Assembly (NCBI GenBank): GCA_013398015.1
Contig: VZRR01010829.1
Location: 251,733-315,732 of the forward strand
Direction: 5' to 3'
Source: Oreocharis arfaki
Taxonomy: Eukaryota; Chordata; Aves; Passeriformes; Paramythiidae
Length of the DNA stretch: 64,000 bases
Shown: piece after piece, positions 24,401 through 38,200 of the stretch
How positions within the stretch are numbered: position 1 is the first letter of the stretch
Layout of the letters: each line of letters starts with the position of its first letter
The notes under the pieces: model-generated
Told to the model about the DNA's origin: nothing
Seen by the model: only the letters and a program-made list of their open reading frames with translations
The model's database searches: none
Made by a program: the position numbers and the translations under genes

Positions 24401-27400
24401 CTAGACTACAATTCTTGACACCACTGTTCTGTAATAACCTCCATCTGCTCTGCTGTCTCTGTCATTTCTTTTGCTGTAACATATTGTGACAGAGGCTTCA
24501 TTTACCTCAACTTATCTTGGCAACTTGTACTTCATTAAAGAGAATCCTGCAAGCATCAGTTAAAGCTTTCTTATCTGGCCATGCATAGCTAAGCTTCATA
24601 AATCATTCTTTCACTTTCCATTTTGCAGCTTCTGGAAAGGTAACATTATTGAATTCAGATCACTGGAATAGAGCAGTACTAAAATGTTTATTGACCAGCT
24701 TTTAGGCACTGAGCTCTGCTTTGAATGCAGACAGTAATATTAGCTAAAGCTTTTGAATTTAAAAGGGATGTCACTAATATGTTTTATACATCGTTATAAA
24801 TACTGTTTGATGGCAGGCCACTTTAGCAAGCTGCTACTAATACAGCAGAAACAAAGTATTATTAACATATATCCTCTCCTTCCTTGTCCTTTTAACCATA
24901 ACATCTGCAAATATAGTATTATATATTCATAGGTCTAAGACCTCAACCACAGCTCAGTAGTGCAGAATGTATCTGACAAAGGCAGCAGCAATGTGCAAAG
25001 GGACCTTAAACCACCCTTTATATTCCCATCAGGTCAGTCTGGCATTGCACCAGGACAGCACTTGGTGCGAGTCACAGCAGCTGTGGAAGTGCCAGTGGTT
25101 CCTCCTCTCTAACACAAGAGAATTAGGGGGGTTTCTGCCTTCGTCCGGACTCCTGTGTGGGAACCATGTGATAACCAGCAATACATACACTGCACACAGC
25201 ATTACTGCATGATAAGAATCATTTGTTAGTAGAATAAAAATAATGATGAGCTGCTTTACAGACAGACAGAGCTATTCACTTCTGCGTCAGATTCAGAAGA
25301 GAGCCATGCTGTGCTGCCTGATGAGTCAAATCACAAACGCTGAGCTGTAATAGGGTAGGAGGAAAGGAACAGGGAAGATTATATTTGCCAGACAAAACTT
25401 AATCAGCATAGGATGGCTTCATTTCAGATAAAATTCAGAAAATAATTTTGGATGAACATTTCCTATGTGAAACCACTATCACACCTGAGCATTTTACTAA
25501 CAATAAAACACAGTGGTTTAACAGTTAAGACTGAACAGTTTTAATAATGAGTAACAATCTAGGAACCTCAAAGATGAGTAGGATGCTGATCACTTGGATT
25601 CAAACCATCCTTTGATCCACAACAACAACCTGAACTGACATGTCACACCTCCTGTGCTGGCACTACTGGGCTCAAGGGAATTTGAGAATAAGATTCTCCT
25701 GTGGACATGGTCTACTTTATCTAAAATAAGCATTATGTAGCCCAGAGAGACAAGAACGTACATGAAGTTCAATAAAAGACACCCATTAAACAACCTAAAT
25801 TTAATTATCTTTCATAATTTATAAAAATGCAGTTGTTTAAGAAAGACAAATTATCAGTTCCTTGGAAGTTAGACAACCTCACATGGCAAGGGAAGGATCT
25901 GTGGGCGCAATGAATTACATTTCAGTGGGGTAATGTTATAAACCCTGAGGTATCCAAAGGCAGCACTGAGAAGCTTCCAGGAGCAGCTGCCTTTTGGCCT
26001 TAAAATACCACAATAATTGAAGTAACTTTCGAATTGATTAAGTCCAAAATTAATAGTTCCAGTTCACCACGTTTAAAAATAACTCATTTTAAATTAATCT
26101 GAAGCAGCATTGCCATATCTTTTCAATCACTCTTCCCACGTCACCTGCTGAGTAAAAGAAACCTTTATTATTCACACTGGCCCACAGATCACCCATAAAG
26201 AAAAAAAACGTGGCAGGGAAATGTTAAATAAGATGTAGCCAGTTCTCAGGATCTGTACTCCAAAAACATGCAACTGCCTCGGACACCATTACCCCCCCCT
26301 TTAAAATAGGCCCAATATCTCAGTGGAGCTCTCATGAAATCTTAAACTAACATGTTCAGTCTACTTTCATTCCCATCCCAGGGTCTACTGTTTTGATAAT
26401 GACTCTTTTTGGTGGAGTCATGATGAGCAGGAAGAAGAGAATGCTTCAAGGACAAGGTCACCAGCTTGAAAAAAATTCTGGCTTCCATGAAGAAGGTCAC
26501 AAATGCCCTATGGATGATGGATACAGTCAGATCCTGGTGGCTGCTATTCTCTCACTGGATTTTGTATTTAAAATACAAATTATTTCTCTAGCCTGAAAAA
26601 TGCTAGCCGTATTGCGGCAGTTTAAACACAAAGTTGGCAGCATGTTTTCCTAATCTTAGAAGTCATCTAACAAATAATGTAAACTTACTTATAGTTGAGA
26701 AATCTGTTACTAGTCCAGAGAGCAATTTTGTTATTAAGTGATGCTTCATTTTAATAATTTATAGCACAAATAATTTCCTTTTAGCTAGAGTTTTGTTGGG
26801 TTTTTTTTTCCTTTCAATGGTTTACTCTGCATCAGCTACAATTAAGCCAAATCTTCAAGGTAGGTAAAATGAAACTATTATTTTTTATGATCAGGAAAAT
26901 AATTCTCTCTTGGGAATGTAAAACAATTGTTTGTAGTGGCTTAACTATGATTCTTACAGTGGTAAGGTGTGAAAAAACCAAAACCAATAACAATTTGTGT
27001 CTAATTCAATCCTTGCATGTCATTACAGTGATAGTAGCTCTTTATCTGATATTCCATTAGCAGATCCTAAATTTTTCAGTACTGATCTGAAGCAGCATAT
27101 AACTTTCTTTAGTCTAGAGCATCAAACTCATAAAAATAACTGGGTCTTATCTATAGCTGGTGTCAACAGTCAGACATACTCATAAACCTTTGCCCATGAA
27201 TAAAAGCATCCTAAGAGTCTCTGAGGAGCTGAAGAGCTGCTAAATTCACAAGTCTTCTTCATTTTCACGGTCTGAGAGCAACGGCCCATCAAAACACATC
27301 TCCTCTTACACCTTTTGTGCACAACCAGGGCATAAAACTTTTGAAAATGGGGAAAGAAGTGAGAAGAGCAAAGTTAAACACACTTCAAAGGTTTCCTCTT

Positions 27401-30400
27401 ACAGCTCAATACACAGTGAATTCAAATCTCTAGACAAACCTCAAGGGAACTATCTGTAGCTCCTGAAAACCAAATAAGTCAGTGTATGAATCTTCGGATG
27501 CAATAACTTGTGAGCTTGTGTAATGTTTGTGAAAGACTTTTTGATCTTCAGGTGAAAAAAGCACATAAGGGCAAAAATTGTTATCTCTAATTACAGAAGA
27601 GTTCATACTGTACCATTACTTTAAAAAATGTAACCTAGAGCCTGATGGTTTTCTATAATTATACTAGCCTAAGGTTGCCTCGTACAAAACTCTTTCCGCA
27701 ATAAAAACATTTAGATATGCTGAAATTAATACAGATCTCAGTTGCTAAGTGATTCAGAGAGCCACATAGTCATTTCTTTGCTGTAAAGCAGAGAGTTAAG
27801 ATTTTAACTCTGAAGAGAGGGATAGTGATCTTATAATCTTTGGATGTATAAGCAAACTGATAGTTTTCTCTCTAATTAAGAGCTGTCATTTATTTTTGAG
27901 TGCTGATACTTTTAGCAAATTGTGCAAACTACAGTTTTACATGCAAAAATCTCCTTTGAAGTGAATTTTTGTTTCATTTATTTAAAAATCTCCAGCCAGA
28001 GAAAGGAAAATTATATGGAAAACTAGTGTCTTTCCCCCATTCAACATTTTATTCACCTTTCATTAAAAAAAATTAATACTTTTGTGATTTTAAAATAGGA
28101 ATTACAAAACTGACAACGGACTGAATTCTCCCAGGGAAGCGCTTCTATGCATCCCCAAGAAATTCTGCTAAATTACATCAAGTGGTAAGACTTTGGATTA
28201 AAAACCATAGTTTGCACATCTAGCATACATTTGCTGGGTCTTTACTGCAGAAGTCTTTGAAGAGTCCAGATGAAGCAAGACTTACCCTTTTGAGCAAAAT
28301 GTGGGGAGCAGAGAAAATTTTTTCTCCCCTATTCTCAATGCCCAGTTGGCTGAATTCAGGTAGCACAAAGTGAAAGATATGAAGAATTCTGTGTTGGAGC
28401 AGACATGACAGGGAAGTAGCAGACTTATCTTTTTTGTTGTTCCTTTTCCTTCAGAGTAATCACACTCTGCATGATCACCAGATCACAGAAATTGATTAAA
28501 TTCTTTGAGGTAACAACAATATGATTATAACTAACTGCTTAAGTGAATGAAAAGCCACATTACAGATAATCTGTTTCTTTATGAAAACTTAATAATACCT
28601 AAAAAAAAGATTAGATAATGACACTGAGGCTTTTTATCACACAAAATGAAATCAGCATTCTCAGATATGTAGAGGTTTAATAATACTAGAAGAATTCATG
28701 TTAAAGGCAATCACTTGTGTGCGGTACTGTCTTTCCAACTTTCACTGTATTTTGCACTCTTGGCATAAAGGAGCTTGATGATTTTAGTAATTAGTTATTT
28801 ATTAGTAACTTAGTAATTTAGTGCAGCAAAGCAAATCACAAGAAAAGCTTCTTTTGCTTTTTGAATTTTCTTTATGAAGTATATCACTAAAGCAGTCCAA
28901 TGCTATAGGGCAAATGGCAGCTGCACGAAATTAATACATTCATTGAAGTTGCTCGTTCTTGAAAGGTCCCTTCTTTCTGTGGAAAAGGGTTAAAAGCATT
29001 TAATGGTCTGGGTTAATAATAGTCAAGTTACTGAGTGAATTGCTTGATGAATTGGGAAAAATCATTAACGTTGGGTAGAGTGCTTGACCTGATCTTTCAA
29101 AGGCAAAAGCTAAAAATGCTTTCCCTTTAAAACACCAAGCAATCCCGACTGATCTATGCTTATGCAAATGTTTGATTGGCACCTGTCTGGTGGGTCAGTA
29201 TCATGAGTAAGACATTGGTTATTCTTAAACCTGTTAAAAATTATGGAAAAGACACAGTGCATTGATAATCAAGGCCAGAATTTTCAGGAAACATCTTTAA
29301 TTTATTCTCGGGGGAATTGAATAGCCTGCCTTCCCATAGGTTTGGTTTTTTTAAATCCCAGACCTACAAGGATAACTTTTTCATCCATATTTATGCTTTA
29401 ACACACATCTTTAACAGCAACAACCACATTACCAAAACTGAAATCACAAAAAGAGTATCAAGGGAATATTTCACTTGCAAACAATTTTAGACAACAATAT
29501 TTTCTAACTGAAGCAGAGGCCCTGTTGTGAGCATGGGGAAAGGGACGAGCAGAGATGAGAAAATATAAGTGTGACCTATGGCATGCTAGGCAGGAGGTGT
29601 ACTCTGGTATGTAGAGAGGTTCATCTGGGAGCCATCTCTGGGAAGAGCAGCAGATGTAGAAAAATGCTGCTGCTAGAAATTCAGCATCACTTGTGCTCTG
29701 AAAATGAAAGCAGTGTTATCTCTCACATTCACTTACTAAGTACATATAGTTTTCGCCCTTGAGTATTGCCATTAAAAAACCCCAGTGAAATAAGTATAAA
29801 TGTATCACTCCAAAAATACAATTTCTGCTTCTTATATCTTTATCTACAAAGTTTATACCAATGAAAGGAAAAAAATAAAAAGGCATCTCATTTTGGTGTT
29901 CAAAGCTCCTTCCTATGGTGAAAAGCTGAGACTCTAATGAAAGAGCTTGTGTATTCACAAAGACTGTCACTCCATGCTGAAATATGAAATACACTAAATG
30001 ATGTCTCCCTAGCTTTAATCTAGGGAAACACTTGAGCACAAGCACACTGCTAAAGCAAACATCATGAATAGTGCCGCAGTCAAAGAGATTGTTGATACAT
30101 TTAGACATATTTCAGTTTCTTCACAAATCTGGGCTCTTGAGCTAGTATTAAGTGCAACTATGTGAAGCTGGACTTTCAGTTCTTAGTCTGGATGTGAAAC
30201 ATCCTCACTTAGAGGCTTTGGCCAACTCTTTTCTATGGGCACCTTCATTTCCACTTGTAAGGTAAGAAATATTTTTCTGCAACACCAGAAGTGTATATTA
30301 CCTGAAATTTTTTACATGCTTTGAAGATGAAAGACACATACATTTAGCTAATGTTATATATTATTATTAAAGCTGTATCTGACCCAGAAATCTTAATATT

Positions 30401-32351
30401 CTCAATTTATAAGCTACAATATAGTTAGTCGCGACTATCCTTTAACTTGCTCTTCTGTCTAGCTTTTATATCTTCCATCAGTGGAGTACTGGGTAGCAAT
30501 AAATACAAATCCATTGCTGCTTCATTCATAACCTCCACTGATGATTTAATCTGAGCTTCAAAAAAAAGAAATAAAAAAAGATCCACATGTTTCCGAAAAA
30601 ATATATGTTAAAGTGTGAGTTCTGGAATATCATCATTCAAAAATATCATGCCCCTTTAGGGAACTTGTGTGTAATCTATTTCCTTTGAGTCCAGAGAAAG
30701 CTAATTTTTGTATTTACTTTTTCTTAAAGTCCACTGTTTTTTCCTCCATAGATGACAGCTTTTGGTTTTTATATTTTTCTCACATGTGCTGAGCTTTGTG
30801 CTATCAAACTGATGAGAACACCTAGTACAGAGCACCAACAAACATCAACAGTGAGACAGCTATTGGCAGACAGTGTTTTGACGTGTAAATAACTATTTCA
30901 GTCTATCTTTCCCTCAGTCTGTAATTGCAGGGTAGACTGGGGGACAGGTGCATATTTCGAGCTCTGTTAAGCACTAAAGTTTTAAAGTGTCTCTCTGGGC
31001 ATGGATTTGGATTGATGGCTGATATATCATCAGTTACTTAGAAACCTTGAAAACTTCTGTAAACCACACAGCCAACATCCCAAAAACCTTCTCCCTTGTA
31101 CTTTTTTCTATCAGAAGTGAACATGGAGAGTTGTTTCTGATTAAACTGCAGTACAGGGGGAAAAAAGGAAAGAAATGCAGCAACGGGCTGGACTATTGGA
31201 TAAATGGGAAGCTTGCAGGAAGAAAGAATAGCAGCAAAAGTGAGGACAAAGGACCAAGACATACACTGTTGCTAAAAGAAATAATTATCAAACCACAGAC
31301 TGTCTTTATTTTGCATAAAGTCATCTGTAATTCTAACACTGGCTCAGCAAAAGGACTTCTTTCATTAAAATAACCTGATTTGGCCCAATGAGATGGGATC
31401 CTTTTAGCTTGGACTTGCCAATTTTTGCAGAGAATTCAGGAATAGCTTAGAGCACAGTCTCAGTATTTTGCAAACTGAAGGGACTTCCGGGCCTGACAGT
31501 GTAATGTGTTATTCACGTGATGATCTCGAAATCTAGGACATGAGCTTGCTCATGGACTGCTCCAAGAAAAAAAATTAAGTTAAGACAGAATTTTCATCCT
31601 GAATTACTCTCCAGCAGATTCCACATAAACAAGTGAGCAAATTCTTCATATGAAGTTAATCTCAGAATAATCCGTAATGTCAGGATGGAGGTAAAAGCTC
31701 ACAGCATTCTTAATGGAGTATATAGGCACAATACTTAACTTTTTGCTCAAGAAACTTGGTAACCTCAGAACAACAAACAAGCAATATTGTTCCAGAAACT
31801 TTTACAGGATTTCTCCAGTACTATTGATACCACTCCTCAGCTTCCTGTTCATCGCAGTAAGACACAAATCACCTGTTTTACAGCAATTATTGCGTGCGGC
31901 ATATAAGCGTGAGGAAAAACTATTAAGGGGCACACAAAAGCGTGCTGGTAAAAATACTGACCTGTTTTCAGGCCACAGTGTGCCATGGCTCATGCTCTCG
32001 CCCAACAACTGCAGGCATCTTCACAAATGTGCTTGGAAAAAGAAGTGAGAAGAATTCACTATGAATTCTCTCTTCTATTACCCAATCAGGCCAAGTACAA
32101 AGGCAAAGGCAACTTTGAGCTCCAGTAGTCTCCCTGAAACAAATGAAGGCTAAGGTGCACAACAGCTTTGCTGACTCAGGCAACAAGGCCTTGGGCAAAC
32201 ACTGAGTATCCTTAATGTCTCCATTTACCAACTGGAATAGGTTTTGCCCCTACTGGCAGAAATACTGAAGTGATATCTCTTTAGTTGTTTTGGGCCATGC
32301 AAACAAACCCAGCTGGTCCAGTCTGAAGCAGGTTAAGGAAAACTACGATGC
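21456..32351. other. Long unique sequence without a recognised gene
   Basis: Almost 11 kb with no recognised gene or repeat family. The longest frames are a 130-codon minus-strand frame at 29716-30108 and a 108-codon plus-strand frame at 31047-31373. Neither shows a domain, and both are within chance expectation for this length. A-runs lie at 22987-22998. A pyrimidine tract of about 60 bases lies at 23015-23078. Confidence 0.5.
24040..24870. promoter_or_regulatory. Possible conserved non-coding element (impression only)
   Basis: Dense TAAT/ATTA words, CATTAA-like words and TGACA words, with no simple repeats or transposon sequence, over about 800 bp. It resembles vertebrate developmental enhancers in texture. 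No alignment was possible, so this is a pointer rather than a call. Confidence 0.2.
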
Positions 32352-32785
32352 TGATGCCTTAGGTTTTAGATTTTATATTTTTTAGATCCTGTACTGCCTA
32401 ATATGTAACTCTGAAACTTCGTATAGACTGTTAGATACTGTTCTCACACTTTGGTTAGGCATAACAAACCCTCTTTGGGCCTGAACTCAAGGACACTTTG
32501 TTGTCTCAGGCTCTGAAATACGTAAACTGAGCCTCTGGACAGGGGGAGCAAACTTGGGGTAATTACATCGTTACTTGAAATTGTAACTGGAGAATTAACC
32601 CTGATATGCAAATGGACCAAACTTATAAAAGTGTGAAAAACCTGTGACCCAGGGTCCATCTCGGGGGGAGCCTCCCAGAGGCTTCTGACTCCCAAGGCGT
32701 ACCTTTGAAGGTCCTTCAAATAAATACCTACTTTTATTCTCTTAATTTTGTGTAGGCCCTGTTTTCAGGTAGCCACCTCCAGGCA
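32352..32785 (+). mobile_element. Solo ERV LTR (type I-like layout)
   Basis: The order of signals is that of a retroviral LTR on the plus strand: probable start TGATGCC at 32352, a U3 of about 270 bp with an ATGCAAAT octamer (32606-32613), a TATA box TATAAAA (32624-32630), and a polyadenylation signal AATAAA (32719-32724) about 90 bp later, followed by a T-rich U5. I recognise the overall sequence as an LTR family frequent in songbird genomes, but cannot name it with certainty. No gag, pol or env sequence and no clear primer-binding site follow, so it is a solo LTR. The 3' boundary (near 32785) and target-site duplication are unresolved. Confidence 0.8.
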
Positions 32786-34318
32786 TCAATACAGAGAAGA
32801 GATAAACACAGAAGAGAGGAGCATTTTCCGGCTACCATGGTTACTTGGGCCTCAAATAGCTACAGAGATTAAACCTGCAGATTGCTGCTTGTATCCTCTT
32901 GTCCACATGAAATTCTATCTATGTTTCAACAATTAATTACAGATGACATGAAGCAATCCTCAAAGTCCCATGTTCAATTCATCCAGCTATGGGATAAAGT
33001 GACACACACAGCAAAAAAAAAGATTGCTGACTCCAAAGAAGGATCCTGCTCTTCTGCAAATGGTGACAACCTCTCATGCTGTACCCAGAGTGGGATCTGG
33101 CAGTTTCTCAAGTGATATTCGAGTGATCAGCATCACTTCCACACCTTCTTACTCCCTTGGCAGGAGTCAGCAGCCCAAATTACCTGAAAAGCATAATCAC
33201 TAGGAAAGGAGAACTGCTGACAAAAAAAGATACAAATAAAAATACCAGTTATGCTCTCAAATACTCAAAGAACTATGAGATTGCACAGCATGTTCACAGA
33301 AGGTCAGCAGAACCATATGGTCTGGCTCTTCTGGGAGATGCTTCCTCTCTACTGTCCTCTGAAATACCAGGAGTAATTACGTGAGTTCTCCAAACATTCA
33401 CCACAGTTCAGGAAGTCAGTCTTTTATAGAAACAAGGAAAAAATTGGGTGTCCACTTGAATTTTAACCCGAAGCTGAAGTGTATGAGTTACCCTATGATT
33501 GTAAGGCATTCAGATCAGAACTCAAAATCTTGCTCTCTTTCGAATGCCAGTGGAGCACATGACTGAATTCCACTGATGAGAATTATTGGGAAAAAAGCAG
33601 ACCAACCACTGAGTTACAACTTATTCTCAGTCCAGTTCATGACTAAGCTATAAGTGTGAAGGGAAGATACTTGTATTCGGAAATGAAAGATTTATAATCT
33701 GGATGAAAAGTCTAAAGATTCAGACTTTATGATTGAGAAATGAGAGGGATATGAACAGAATCTGTGGAGACATACAAAATAACAACAATGAAAAAAAGAA
33801 AATACATATTGGTACTATTATTATTATAAAATACGTATTAGTACTAGTTACCGCAATTTATAATACAAAAACAAATGGACGGTGATGCTGAACAAAACAA
33901 TTTGAAAAGAAAAGGGGGAAAAATATTTCTACATGGCACATAACTAACCAGTGATATTCTTCCTGAAAATATTATTACCAAGACCAAGAGATTAGCAAGA
34001 CTCAAAAAGGATTTAGACATTTATATGCATAATGAGAACAGCCATGGCTATCTTAGATGAGATTTAAAAAGACAACATGTGAGATATAAACCTTGATATT
34101 TCAGTGAATAAGGCAACTTCTTGCTGGTGGGCATTGGAAAAAAAATCTTTCTCAATTTACAAACTGATTTGGAGCTACTGTTCCTACATCTTAACCACCT
34201 GTTATGGCACTTCCTCCACTTACCCTTGAAGCTGCTGGTGCTGAGGACTCCGACAGAATGTAAGAACAGACAGACTTCCTTTTTCCATTTCTACACTTCA
34301 AGTGTAAAAAAAAAAAAA
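32786..34318. other. Unique sequence up to the assembly gap
   Basis: No gene is recognised. A short (ATT)n run lies near 33818-33828. The last 14 bases before the gap are a poly-A run, a common cause of read failure. Confidence 0.5.
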
Positions 34319-34509
34319 NNNNNNNNNNNNNNNNNNNNNNNNNNNNNNNNNNNNNNNNNNNNNNNNNNNNNNNNNNNNNNNNNNNNNNNNNNNNNNNNNN
34401 NNNNNNNNNNNNNNNNNNNNNNNNNNNNNNNNNNNNNNNNNNNNNNNNNNNNNNNNNNNNNNNNNNNNNNNNNNNNNNNNNNNNNNNNNNNNNNNNNNNN
34501 NNNNNNNNN
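34319..34509. other. Assembly gap, 191 N
   Basis: An uninterrupted run of N. The left edge is poly-A and the right edge begins CCGCGG. Apparent open frames through it are meaningless. Confidence 1.
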
Positions 34510-35054
34510 CCGCGGAAGACGTGAATAAAGACCATAGCTCTTTTTGCAATTTTGACATTTAAAGGTAAAAAAAAAAAAAAAAAAAGTGTTATTGTACCAT
34601 CCAATTAAGTATGGTGATAGTGAGCTTACAGATTTTGAAAAGGAGAATAGAGCTTCTTATCTCAAAATTTCTTGTAATTATCATTAACTGTAAGGTTTAA
34701 GCCACTGTTAGAGGAAAGCTTTGGCTCATACAGAAAATTGTGTACATCTTTCTCTAAGGTCTAGTCGGCATTTTACACTACCTCTTAGCCTCTGGGCCAA
34801 ACTCCCTGACAATAGCCAGCCCTACTGTAAAACACACAGACAATCTCCTCGTGTGCTGTGGTCATTCCTGTCAATCAAGGAGCAGGATGTCCCCAAATTC
34901 TGCTTGCCTTCAGCTTGCCACCCACTGGAATCTGACACCAGTCCTCATGATGCTTAAGGGGATAGGCTTGGTAGCGCCTCTCAAATGAGCCACACTTTTC
35001 CAGAAGGCCGTGCTTTGCCGGGTTTCCTAGCAGTCAGCCCTCTTCCCTTCTTTG
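34510..35054. other. Unique sequence right of the gap
   Basis: No gene recognised. A 19-base A-run lies near 34567-34585. The sequence preceding it resembles that preceding the poly-A run on the other side of the gap (see findings). Confidence 0.5.
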
Positions 35055-35285
35055 CAATACGCTAGTGCCACTTCTACAACATCATCTTCCCACCCTTCAC
35101 AATCCTTTATAAATAAAAATCTCCAATCTAAACCTCCCCTGGTGCAACTTCGGGTAATTTTCTCTTGCCCTATCGCACAACAGCTTCCATTCAGGCAGTT
35201 ATAGAGAGTGATGAGGTGTCCCCTGAGCCACATTTTCTCCAGGCAAAACACCCCTGGCTCAGCCACTCCTCCTGAGATTGGGGCT
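35055..35285 (-). mobile_element. CR1 LINE fragment (ORF2 C-terminus)
   Basis: The minus-strand frame contains CLEKMWLRGHLITLYNCLNG followed by TRGGLDWRFLF, which aligns with the landmark EKRRLRGDL, KGGC and R-LDIRK-FF blocks of CR1 ORF2p. Both ends are truncated and internal segments are missing. Boundaries are approximate. Confidence 0.85.
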
Positions 35286-38200
35286 CTATTGCTCATTTAG
35301 TGTGATGAAGATTAAAGCAGGTCTAAAGCAATCTCACTGAGAACTTCTGACCGTTCAGAGAGCTTTACAAAAACTACCCTACCTATTGGGCTAGATGGAG
35401 GTCTGAGAAACCTTTCCGACTTACATGACTAGCTCTCAAATACATCTTCCAGGTGCAAATAAACTGACATTTAGCTATCAACAACAGAGTAGGGATTGTA
35501 CTTCTAGAGGTCATGACAGACCCCAAGTGAAAAGAAACCATCCTTTGTCTCTTGCCTTTGCAGAAAAGTCAATGTTTAAATGAAACTGAATTTGAATGCT
35601 GATATAAAGGCACATAATATCCACTTGGATCCTGTCTGAACACAGTGTATTTATATTTTCACCATATGCCAAAACCATCTAATTTGAAGGAGGAGAGAAA
35701 AAAAATAGCTATTTATTTCTTTTATAACAATCTGGCATACACACAAAATTTGAATTGCTTTATTTTTATAGATCATGTTGTAAATTAATATAAATAATTT
35801 AACATGCAGATAATTCACTGTGCTGAAAATGACTGGCATTTTTCAAGAGTATAGAGAACTGCTTGACTAAGGATATCAGCAAATGATACAAAGTCAAAAA
35901 AGACTTAACAACTCCCTGTAAAATACTTCAGACTCCACAGATTGTTTCACATTAGAAATTGTACAGTATGTCAGAGGCTAACAAACAGTGTGCAGCACAT
36001 ATTTTGAAGATCTGTTGTTTGCATTTCAAGAAAAAAAAGATTGCTTTAATTTTTTTAAGAACTTAAGTGACTGAATGAGTACACGACCATATTGCCACTG
36101 ATGCCATATTGGATTTCACTTGTACTTGGCTCAAATTATTGTCCCATCAAGCATCAGAGGCAGATTTTTTTTCCTGTGGAAAATTACCAATATAAGAACA
36201 AAGAAAACGTCTTCACTGACTGCTCAAGGTCATTCCTAGAGATTGCTCCTGCTAAATAAGTCTACGGACATAGTTAGGTGGAAAAGCTGTAATCATAAGT
36301 GTCAGCTAGATGCAACCAATCACTCAAAGGTGCAAGCCACTAACTCAAAGAATCTAAAGTCCAAAATAAGCTCTCATTGTACTTCTCTCTTAATTAAAGT
36401 ATCTAATACTTCTTGTGTCCTCTTTTATGTCACGTGTTATGTATCTCAAAAATTCAAATGAAACACAAAAATTCCAATACCTTCCCATTAGATTACCAGC
36501 TGATCAGGCAAGAATTATTTTTCTGTTTGGTCAGACTTGGAGAACCACATGTTATGGATTTGTCTATATTTCACTGTAAGCATAAAAGACATTTTCCTTT
36601 ATCAGCAGTTAGGAGGTTCCATTAACCCAAGACTGTAAAATATACATAACATATATGGGTACAGGATACAGTCAGATGGGCTACATTGACGGGCTTCTGT
36701 AGCAGATGTCTTTTTTATTTCTCTGAAATAACATAGCTGCTGTTAGAGCTAAAATTTGTAATTGAAATGTAGCACACTTCTCAGAAATCTTATCCACCAA
36801 CCACTCCAGTCCAAACAGCCTGGGATGCGGGATGCTCTGAGTCCCCAGCTGAATCCAGATTCCACATTCACAGCAAGCTGCTATATTTATAATTGATGAC
36901 AATACTAATTACAGACATACAGACACACATACTATCTTTGTCTCCCTTTGAGGTGTTAAGTGTGAATATATAGCCACAAGTTTCTGCATGAGTGTATCCT
37001 TAACATATTCCTTTTAATGCAGAGGGCATAAAATTCTCATTAAGAATAATTGGAGTTAGAAGCAGGAATTCCAGGAAGGATGTGTTGTCTCATTAGATAT
37101 TAACTAGAAATACTGTAAAATATTCTGTTTATGCATTGTTAGAATTCTGAAGCCCTTTTTTTTTTTTTTCTTCAAATTAAGACCTCTATGAATAAGTCAT
37201 TTAGAGCTAAATGAAAGCTCATGCAATTCTGGAAAACTGCAATTGTAAGTCCCCCCAAGGATACAGACTTTATACCGAACTGTAGAGTTATAAGAAAACA
37301 ACTCTACAGCACCTGCTTGCACAGGTAATAAATCCCCACCACAGTTAACGGATCTAGCAATTTTAGCTGTGTCATGGCCTCTCAAAATTCCCATTATATT
37401 TGGGCTCATGAAATGTGTGGAGCTCCACTGTGGGATATGCAAGGGCCTGAGTGTGTCAATACTTCTTGACTACACACAGGACCATACCATTGCCTCTCCA
37501 TGCGGGTGAACATGGACAAGCAGGTGGAGTTTATGTCAGGGTTCATGACAGAGAAATCAAAACCCCTCACATTTTCTCTCAGGCAGCAATCCATTCCAGG
37601 GGTCACCCATAAGGGATTTACAGCTCCATCAGAAAACTGCTTCTGCTCAGAGACCAATCTTTCTAAGTCTCACAAAACACATTTCATTATACTGGATATG
37701 TCAGGATAAAATCTTCATTAGTGGATTATGCCTGTCTCCTAAAGATAATAAAATAATTTCCAAGGACTCCAAGGAAATAAGTCTATGCTCATTCCAAGCA
37801 TGTTTACAAGCTTCAGTCCTCAAGGTACCCCAAATATATGATACGATGTATACGATTCTTTAACTCCTCTGCTTTAAAAATAATTGTCTGATGCTCACAA
37901 TCAGAAAAGGTGATCCTTCCAGCTGCCTCTTCTATCTATAGGATGCCACATGGCCATTTGTTGAAAAAAATAGAAACAGAAAGTGCCTTTTTCAATTGTT
38001 CGTTGAGGATTGGTTGTTCAACAGAGAAGAAAATCCTAAGGGAGGCTTCAGTAATTGATTTCCCGGGGCAAATCTACACAAGGATACAAAGTTAGTTCAA
38101 AATAAACAACAGAATCATTAAGAGTTAACGCAAAGCACTTGTATCAATTCTCACGCACTGCTAGAACTATGGTCCTTTTCACACAGTAGTTGTTACTTGA

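Noticed and set aside
29716..30108. 130-codon minus-strand open frame
   Set aside because: No recognisable domain, no splice or promoter context, and a length that chance can give over 64 kb in six frames.
34121..34604. Frames of 86-137 codons spanning the assembly gap
   Set aside because: Most residues are unknown because of N.
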